Origin: Byssochlamys sp. IMV 00236
Taxonomy: Eukaryota > Ascomycota > Eurotiomycetes > Eurotiales > Thermoascaceae
Assembly: GCA_001931875.2 (NCBI GenBank)
Contig: MSJH02000804.1
Coordinates: 62,001 to 126,000, forward strand
Length of the DNA: 64,000 bases
Direction of reading: 5' to 3'
Made by a program: the position numbers and the translations under genes. This document shows positions 57,831-64,000 of this stretch, in pieces. The stretch's first letter is position 1; each line of letters begins with the position of its first letter. The notes beneath the pieces are model-generated. The model searched no databases. It was given only the letters and a program-made list of their open reading frames with translations, and was not told where the DNA came from.

Positions 57831-58570
57831 AAAGCTCTGGGGTCGACCTTTTGGATTTCGAAGGCTCAGAGAATAGCAGAGAAGGCAATCCGGGAAAGGA
57901 TCGGGATGTCAACGTTGATAAACACCAGTTGAGTTTCAATTTTCTTGTTAGAAAAGGCCAATTCACTAATTATGCCTTCCACATGGTATATTTAACATGG
58001 TCGGACCCCTGCCAGGATTACAGCTAATGAACGTGCGCAACTTTATGTTCCTTTCAGAGAGCTTTCTTGTTGGCCGCTCGCCATCGTCATACTAGGCTTA
58101 TTGCACGCCATTCTACCCCACTATCAACCATTCAGTTAACTTCAGGGTACCGTCTCTCGATTATTATCTCCATTACCTTGGCGAGAGGCTTTAGTTCCTC
58201 GGACGGACTGGAAATAAGATCAGAACGTGTTCACGGCTATTTGTTAGTGATGCCGTCTTATCTAGACTGTAGATGGCCATGGATTCTAGCCCAGCACGCC
58301 ATTCTGTATAACGCCATCACTGACAGCTACGACGTGACGGTTTAAGTGGCCCGGTACAACTTCTTCGTCGGAAATGTTCCGACAGTGATTATCAAGTTAG
58401 TCTCGAGATTAAAAAACAACTCTGTCTCTATAAACATAAATTCGCTGACTTTCCCATACTCGATGCAACGCTATCGATGACCAATTCACCACACTTTCAT
58501 TGAGACCGTGGCTGATATATCGGAAGTATTTCTCTCTTTACTTATCTTTCCAGACCGAGCAGAAACTACC
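57831..58570. promoter_or_regulatory. Bidirectional promoter of FMN monooxygenase and DUR3-like symporter
   Basis: 740 bp between divergent starts with no gene; one CCTCGG at 58197-58202. Co-expression of the pair is an inference. Confidence 0.5.
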
Positions 58571-60915
58571 ATGTCTGCACAATTAGGTGCAGAGGGTCTG
58601 CAATTGATCCCTCAAGGGACAGCCTATGGCCTGCTTATAGGTCTAGGTGTACTATTCTGTGCTGTCATTTTGGTTGCTATCAAGATCCAAAAAGCTTATC
58701 TATCCGAGGATTCTGGTACCTCGGAGATGTTTATGGTTGCCAATCGATCGGTTGGGACAGGGTTAACAGCATCAGCGGTGTTCTCGTCATGGATGTGGAT
58801 CAATGAGACCGTTTTAGCTGCAGCGATGTGCTATAGATACGGATTAGCAGTCCCTTTAGTCAGTATCCCATCCGTTTGTCTGGTATTTCGCCTCACTTCA
58901 TGACAAAGTGCTAATTATTCACAAGTGGTGGGGATCGGGCCTCTGCTTCCAAATCGCCTTGATGGCGGCACTGGGAGTCATGGCTAAAATAAAGGTCCCA
59001 TATGCCCGCACATCACTCGAAATTATACGTATGCGATACGGCAAAATTGGGCATATTATATTCATCATACTAAATCTCACAAACAACGTTTTCGGATGCG
59101 CTTCAATGATTCTGACAGGCTCCCAACTTATCTACGGGGTGTCGGGCATGAACTTTGTAGCAGCAACTATCCTTATTCCTCTCGGAGGTAAGTCTTGCTA
59201 GAAACTCTTCCAATTTTCCGAAGAAGGAACGTAACTAAAACTATGGTGTCTGTCTTCCTTAGTGGTTCTTTACACGGCAGTAGGGGGCCTCAAGGCAACC
59301 TTTCTCACCGACTTCCTTCATACCGCCGTTGCTTTGATCCTAATCATATACTTCACGCTTTCTGTCCTAACTCATCCTGCAATTGGAGGACTGGGCGGTC
59401 TATATGACAAAGTGGTCGCTACTGCTAGCCAAAACTATATTCCAGGGAACTACGAAGGTTCTCTACTCACGATGAAATCTAAGAATGCAATCATATGGGG
59501 CCTAATCCTGAAATTTGGAAATCTGGCTCTTGTTGTCATGGTAGGTGCTCCATGCCCCCCTGGAAATTCATTGGATTTAGTTGCGGCCGATAACTGACCG
59601 TCATCAACAGGATACTGCATTCTGGCAGAAGTCCTTCGCCACTGAAGTCAAGGCTACAGTTCCAGGATACAACATCGCCGCGATAGCTGTCTTCGGTATT
59701 CCATGGGGTTTGGGGACTGTTATCGGTCTAGCTGCCAGAGCCCTGCATAATACGCCCATCTTTCCCACGTACCCAGGTCCTATCACTGAGGCGGAGGTCA
59801 ACTCCGGGATGGTTATGCCTTACCTCGTTAAAGCCCTCATTGGTGATAAAGGACTAGTGGCTTTCTTTGTTTTGTTATTTATGGCTCTAACAAGTACAGT
59901 GTCGTCCTCAATGATTGCCGTGAGTAGCATTCTGTCATTTGATGTCTACAAGACCTACATCAACCCGAAGACATCAGATAAGAGACTCGTCGGCGTGAGT
60001 CATATTACAGTCGTCCTCCATGCGATTTTCATCACCGGCATCTCGATAGCCATGAACTATGGTGGCGCTAACATGACCTGGATCGGCTACTTGAGACCCA
60101 TCATCTCGTGTCCTGGCATTATTCCTTTGGGTCTCACATTATTCTGGTCGGGCCAGACAAGGCTCGCAGCAATACTGTCACCTGTCCTCGGCTTCTTCAC
60201 TGGCCTTGCTATTTGGTTGGCTACGGCGAAATCGATATATGGTGCCGTTAATATGACCACCACCCAGCAAGGTGTTCCTGCGCTTTACGGAGCCATTGGA
60301 TCGTTTTTCTCCCCCGCTCTATACTCGGTCATCATATCCCTCTATAAACCGTACAAATTCGATTGGCAGGAGTTCCTTCGAATTGAAATTGTCGAGGACG
60401 CGCAACTACACGCAACTCCCTCATCAGCCGCTAACGATACAAAGAGGGATGGCATCGTGGAAGAGAAAGCTGTCGATGATTCTATTCGCCGCATAGCCGG
60501 GGATGCCCGTTCAGAAGCTGTCGAGGCAAATGACCCTGAGCACGGTCATGGAACTTATGAAAAGACTTTAGTTTCTGCAACCTCCTCTTCGGCAAAGCTT
60601 AGTCTGGATGACGTTCGCCATCCATTCGATGACAGAACATTGAAAGAACTATACCGATGGTTGCGTATCTCATGGATCATATTTGTTCTAATTGTCCTGA
60701 TCACATTCGTTCTCTGGCCGATGCCGCTTTACCGGAATTATATCTTCACCAAATCATTCTTCTCGGGTTGGACAACTGTGGCCATAATATGGCAATTTGG
60801 TGCCTTTTTCGCAGTTGTTATATTTCCTCTCTATGATGGGCGACACGCAATCGCGAAAGGGGCAAGAGGTGTCTGGAATTCCTCCAAGAAATATATTCGC
60901 AGAGATAAGGAGTAG
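58571..60915 (+). CDS. Urea/polyamine active transporter, DUR3-type sodium:solute symporter family
   Basis: 710-aa plasma-membrane symporter. Exons 58571-58858, 58926-59187, 59263-59540 and 59611-60915, in phase. Start region LIPQGTAYGLLIGLGVLF, then the family blocks FMVANRSVGTGLTASAVFSSW and MWINETVLAAAMCYRYG, VVLYTAVGGLKATFLTDFLH (SSF signature), IAVFGIPWGLGTVIGLAARAL, and LFMALTSTVSSSMIAVSSILSFDVYKTYI. About 15 hydrophobic segments. A hydrophilic loop of about 100 residues (SSAANDTKRDG... HGTYEKTL) lies before the last two TM helices, as in fungal DUR3 proteins. Substrates of the family are urea and polyamines; which one here is open, though an agmatinase (urea producer) is in the same window. 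Divergent partner of the NtaA-type monooxygenase. Confidence 0.92.
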
Positions 60916-61688
60916 GAATATAGTACCCAAGACTATATACCTATCCTATCACGAATCTCTTATAGACGAATATAGATATATAGAAACAAATATTCATGTT
61001 AGAGTGCTTACCGCAGACATAAGTTGGCGTTACTAAGTACAATTATATAACTTAGCAATTTTCGAGGGAAAGTACGGAACATAGCGGAGGTTCCACAGTT
61101 TAAATGAGGCCAACAGTCTTTTAACGTTCGTCAGAATAATAGTCAAGTGCCTCGGCTCATCATGAAAATAGAAGGTAGCTTGTCATATCACCGTTTCGTG
61201 CCCACCATGTTTAGGAGCTGACAGCCTGGCGCGCCGCAATAAGGCTCCGGGCGAGAAATAGTGAACCGATTGGTCACTCCGCCAATTGTACGTGCAAGTC
61301 AAAGTCCATCATTGGATGTTCTTTTCTTACCAAGCATGTCAGCAGAGTTAATACAACCCAACATCGCGACAACAGACCATTCAGCAAAGGAATGTGTCAG
61401 ATTCAGGCAGATCAAAGAGGAGAATTATCCTTTGTGGTCGAGTTCTCCTCTTTGGTCGGCGCCAATAGAACGGGCCGATATGGCGCATCTCAATCTACTG
61501 TAGTGTAATCACACATGGCTTCCAATATGATTCGACCTGTCACAATGAGGCGGGCCACGCCGAATCGGTGCCACCAGTCTATTGCGGGAAATATCTTAAA
61601 TTCGGATTTCGAACACGTTAGTTCTCTTAACTAACAAACCGCTGGTATCTATTCGTGCTCACAACAATCACCACAACGAGCCATAAAC
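60916..61688. other. Intergenic region upstream of methyltransferase
   Basis: About 770 bp; no gene. One CCTCGG at 61150-61155 and the inverted repeat at 61413-61454. Confidence 0.5.
61413..61454. repeat. 12-bp inverted repeat, 18-nt loop
   Basis: CAAAGAGGAGAA at 61413-61424 pairs exactly with TTCTCCTCTTTG at 61443-61454. It lies about 235 bp upstream of the methyltransferase start and could be a cis element or stem-loop; no further evidence. Confidence 0.6.
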
Positions 61689-62722
61689 ATGACATCACAA
61701 GGTGCAATAATTGAAGTTGATGATGGACGTGAGAATGATTCTGCAATTGGTGATAGCGACGTTTCGTCGTTCACTACGTCCATCGCATCAAGCGTCTTGA
61801 ACTATGTCTACGAGAATGGCCGCCGCTACCATAGCTTTCGAGAAGGACAATACCTATTTCCCAATGACGAGACTGAACAAGACCGGCTGGACATGCTTCA
61901 CCATATCTTTCGACTCATGTTGGGGGGTGAACTTTACAAGGCTCCGCTACCTACATCCCCGCGACGGATTTTGGACTATGGGACAGGTACAGGAATCTAC
62001 GCGATAGATCTTGCCGATACATTCCCTAGTGCGGAGGTCATAGGAATTGATCTCAGTCCAATCCAACCACAGTTGTATGTATACCCAGCATCATTTTTTA
62101 TGACAGATGCTGAGGATATTCCTTTTACAGCGTCCCTCCGAATTGCAAATTTATCGTCGATGATGTTGAAGCAGACTGGACGTATTCCGAGAAATTCGAC
62201 TACATTCACCAGCGAAACATGGTAGGGAGCATCTCAGATTGGGATAAGCTCTTTCAGCAGGCATACAAGTGGACAAATCCAGGTGGATATATTGAACTGC
62301 AGGAGTTCCGAGTCTGGTTTCATTCGCAGAATGATAGCCTCCCGGAAGATTCTAGTATCAACCGTTGGCAGCGCATCTTGCTGGATGGAACCAAGTCTTT
62401 GGGAAGGCCTATCAACATCATTGAAGAATTAGGAGATAAATTAAAGGCGGCTGGGTATACAGACCTCCATGAACATGTGTTGAGAATCCCCATAGGAGCT
62501 TGGCCCAAGAACAAGTCCCTCAAGGAAATAGGCACTTTCATGCAAGCCCATGCAATAGAGTCTGTGGAACCGCTGACGCTGGCTCTATTCACTCGACATC
62601 TGGGGTGGACTGAAATGGAGTCTCGTATTTTTATCAAGAAGGTTTGTGATGAATTCAGAGATACAAAGAAGCAGTTTTATGTACATGCTCATTTTATCTA
62701 TGCACAAAAGCCGACTGCTTGA
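61689..62722 (+). CDS. LaeA-like SAM-dependent methyltransferase
   Basis: 325-aa class-I methyltransferase of the LaeA-like group frequent in secondary-metabolite regions of ascomycetes. Exons 61689-62074 and 62131-62722; the 56-bp intron joins IQPQF-VPPNCKFIVDDVE in phase 2. SAM motif I is ILDYGTGTGIYAIDLAD (about 97-113), the acidic residue after strand 2 lies in VIGIDLSPIQP, motif II region is NCKFIVDDVEADW, and YIHQRNMVGSISDW then the GGYIELQEF post-motif follow. The N-terminus has the typical YENGRRYHSF and LFPNDETEQDRLDM. Acceptor unknown; LaeA-like proteins include both global regulators and small-molecule methyltransferases. The next gene to the right is scytalone-dehydratase-like, a possible partner. 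Confidence 0.92.
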
Positions 62723-63384
62723 GGACTCGAAGATGTTTCCTTTGTGCTGTGATTCTCCCGGTGAATATTTCTCAAATCTGCCCGCTATTCTCAACATTTA
62801 TTGCCATTTTCAGCGTTTTGGGCGTTCTGAGCGCTAAAAAATATCTAATACCACTCCCAAGTTATCCACAGAAAGCGTGAGTGAGAGCGTGGAGGTAGAT
62901 TGGTGACGACTTCAGAGTTATTGTAGCGAACTAAGTAGTCTTGCTTGTTCCCATAATATCGGGGAGTCAGTGTTCTACCCTCTCCATCTGTTCTCTGTAT
63001 CTCGTATACGTATCGTAGACGATAGTCGTCTCTATCTTTCTGCCGTACTAACGAGGAACATTGGCCGATTCGCCTTGTTCCAACGAAGACATCAATCGAC
63101 CCATGGATCGCGACCTACAGATAGCATCCCTCAGAGCAACTTCAATTGGATACGTCCCAATAGTTCTGTTGCTGTCATACCTACACGAGTGGTCGCTGAT
63201 CTCCACCCATGTGAAATGTACTGTTCCCTCAGAAGTGCTCATAAGACAGGGTAGCAGGCTATAACTATACTAGGGTTAGCCAGGAAACCGTTACAAAATT
63301 CACCCATGTGTCAAGCTCCAATCATCTCAATTTGATTTAGTAGACAAAAGAACTGGCTGAGCTAGGTACTAACTGCGCATTCCG
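62723..63384. other. Intergenic region at 3' ends of two convergent genes
   Basis: About 660 bp; no gene. Short open stretches near 62970-63264 have no domain. Confidence 0.5.
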
Positions 63385-63962
63385 TCAATGTTCCACCGAT
63401 AACTGGGGAAATATCTTGTCAAAGTTATGCTCGTTCCAATAGACTCTAGGACAGACGCCAGCGAGCTTCCAACAACCATCGATCTTTTTATACCAATGCT
63501 TTACGCATGCGTGTCCATGTCCTTTTTCCTCTACCACCGTGTGGTCCAGGTTTGCATAGCGCTGATGGGCAGCACGAATCTGGTGATGACCCACGATTTC
63601 CGTTTCCGAAACTCGCTCGTATTTCGCAGCCCCCATCAAATGCTGGGTACAGACAAGCGGATCGCCGAGGAGCTTGGGAGATCTGATCATTTCAACGAAC
63701 TCTTCCGCTGGCATTTCGGGGATGCAGTCATGACCAATGATGCTGTAGTCGACCTAGAAAAAGCTTAAGCCAACTCGTCATGAATTTAAGGTAGAAAGAA
63801 TCTGAAGGGAAACATATACCATCATTGTAGGTGCAAGAATATTCCGTAGTCGATCCCAGTCCTACAGGATGTTAGGTTAATCGCAAGACGAATCGAGATG
63901 TATCACCTTAGTGTCGTAGCTATCTGCCCACTCGAAGACTATGGCGGTAATAGCAAGGTAAT
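63385..63962 (-). CDS. Scytalone-dehydratase-like protein (3' part; 5' end beyond the window)
   Basis: Three exons are visible on the minus strand: 63962-63907, 63861-63820 (42 nt) and 63753-63385; an acceptor TTCTAG at 63964-63963 shows that at least one 5' exon lies beyond 64000. The protein is of the scytalone dehydratase / SnoaL-like NTF2 fold: [88 protein letters not shown] and a C-terminal FDKIF. The paired His (TQH and GHH) and the WADSYD motif match the catalytic set of melanin scytalone dehydratases. It may take part in a naphthol, pigment or related polyketide pathway; no PKS is in the window. Convergent with the LaeA-like methyltransferase. Confidence 0.88.
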
Positions 63963-64000
63963 CTAGAAGATCTCAGTGATTCTAGGATAAATACTCGTCC

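Noticed and set aside
1..64000. Transposons, tRNA genes, CRISPR arrays, telomeric repeats
   Set aside because: Looked for terminal repeats with a transposase, B-box-like tRNA sequence, regular spaced repeats and TTAGGG arrays; none seen by eye.

Overview
The window is nuclear DNA of a filamentous ascomycete, most probably a eurotiomycete of the Aspergillus/Penicillium type. Genes carry 46-170 bp GT-AG introns, often with CTAAC/CTGAC-like branch sites. Zn2Cys6 regulators, MFS transporters, a nuclear ATP9 gene, a LaeA-like methyltransferase and a scytalone-dehydratase-like protein all fit this. Gene models were built by splicing open frames by eye; most close in phase from ATG to stop. There is one 20-N assembly gap, at 54331-54350. 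I saw no tRNA, rRNA, CRISPR array or intact transposon.

Left part (1-18.2 kb): the 5' part of an amino-acid permease, a small VOC/glyoxalase protein, then a block that reads as aromatic catabolism. The block holds a salicylaldehyde/vanillin-type aldehyde dehydrogenase, a 980-aa Zn2Cys6 regulator divergent from an enol-lactonase-like hydrolase, an F-box-like protein, a salicylate-hydroxylase-like FAD monooxygenase, an anion:cation-symporter-type MFS carrier and a zinc alcohol dehydrogenase. An alcohol -> aldehyde -> acid -> hydroxylated ring route with its own importer and regulator is a reasonable inference; no ring-cleavage dioxygenase is visible.

Middle (18-36 kb): mitochondrial ATP synthase subunit c (ATP9), about 2.8 kb without a convincing gene (with a perfect 14-bp inverted repeat), an APH-like kinase, an SDR, a drug:H+-antiporter-like MFS carrier, an agmatinase with a signal-like N-terminus, a GFA-type zinc protein, a fluoroacetate-dehalogenase-like hydrolase and a GPI-anchored Cys-rich protein.

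Centre-right (36-46 kb): a FarB/CTF1-beta-like fatty-acid regulator, a 3-hydroxyacyl-CoA dehydrogenase fused to a beta-propeller, and a divergent pair: a cytochrome b5/b5-reductase fusion and a P450 with an unusual N-terminal domain. CCTCGG, the hexamer known for Far/CTF1 regulators, is clustered four times in front of the regulator and four times in the P450/b5-reductase promoter. This suggests a self-regulated fatty-acid or lipid oxidation circuit and is the most interesting signal here.

Right end (46-64 kb): a coding-like orphan exon, a membrane GT2 glycosyltransferase followed by a regulator-like protein without a zinc cluster, a seven-TM protein, a divergent pair (NtaA-type FMN monooxygenase and DUR3-type symporter), a LaeA-like methyltransferase and the 3' part of a scytalone-dehydratase-like gene.
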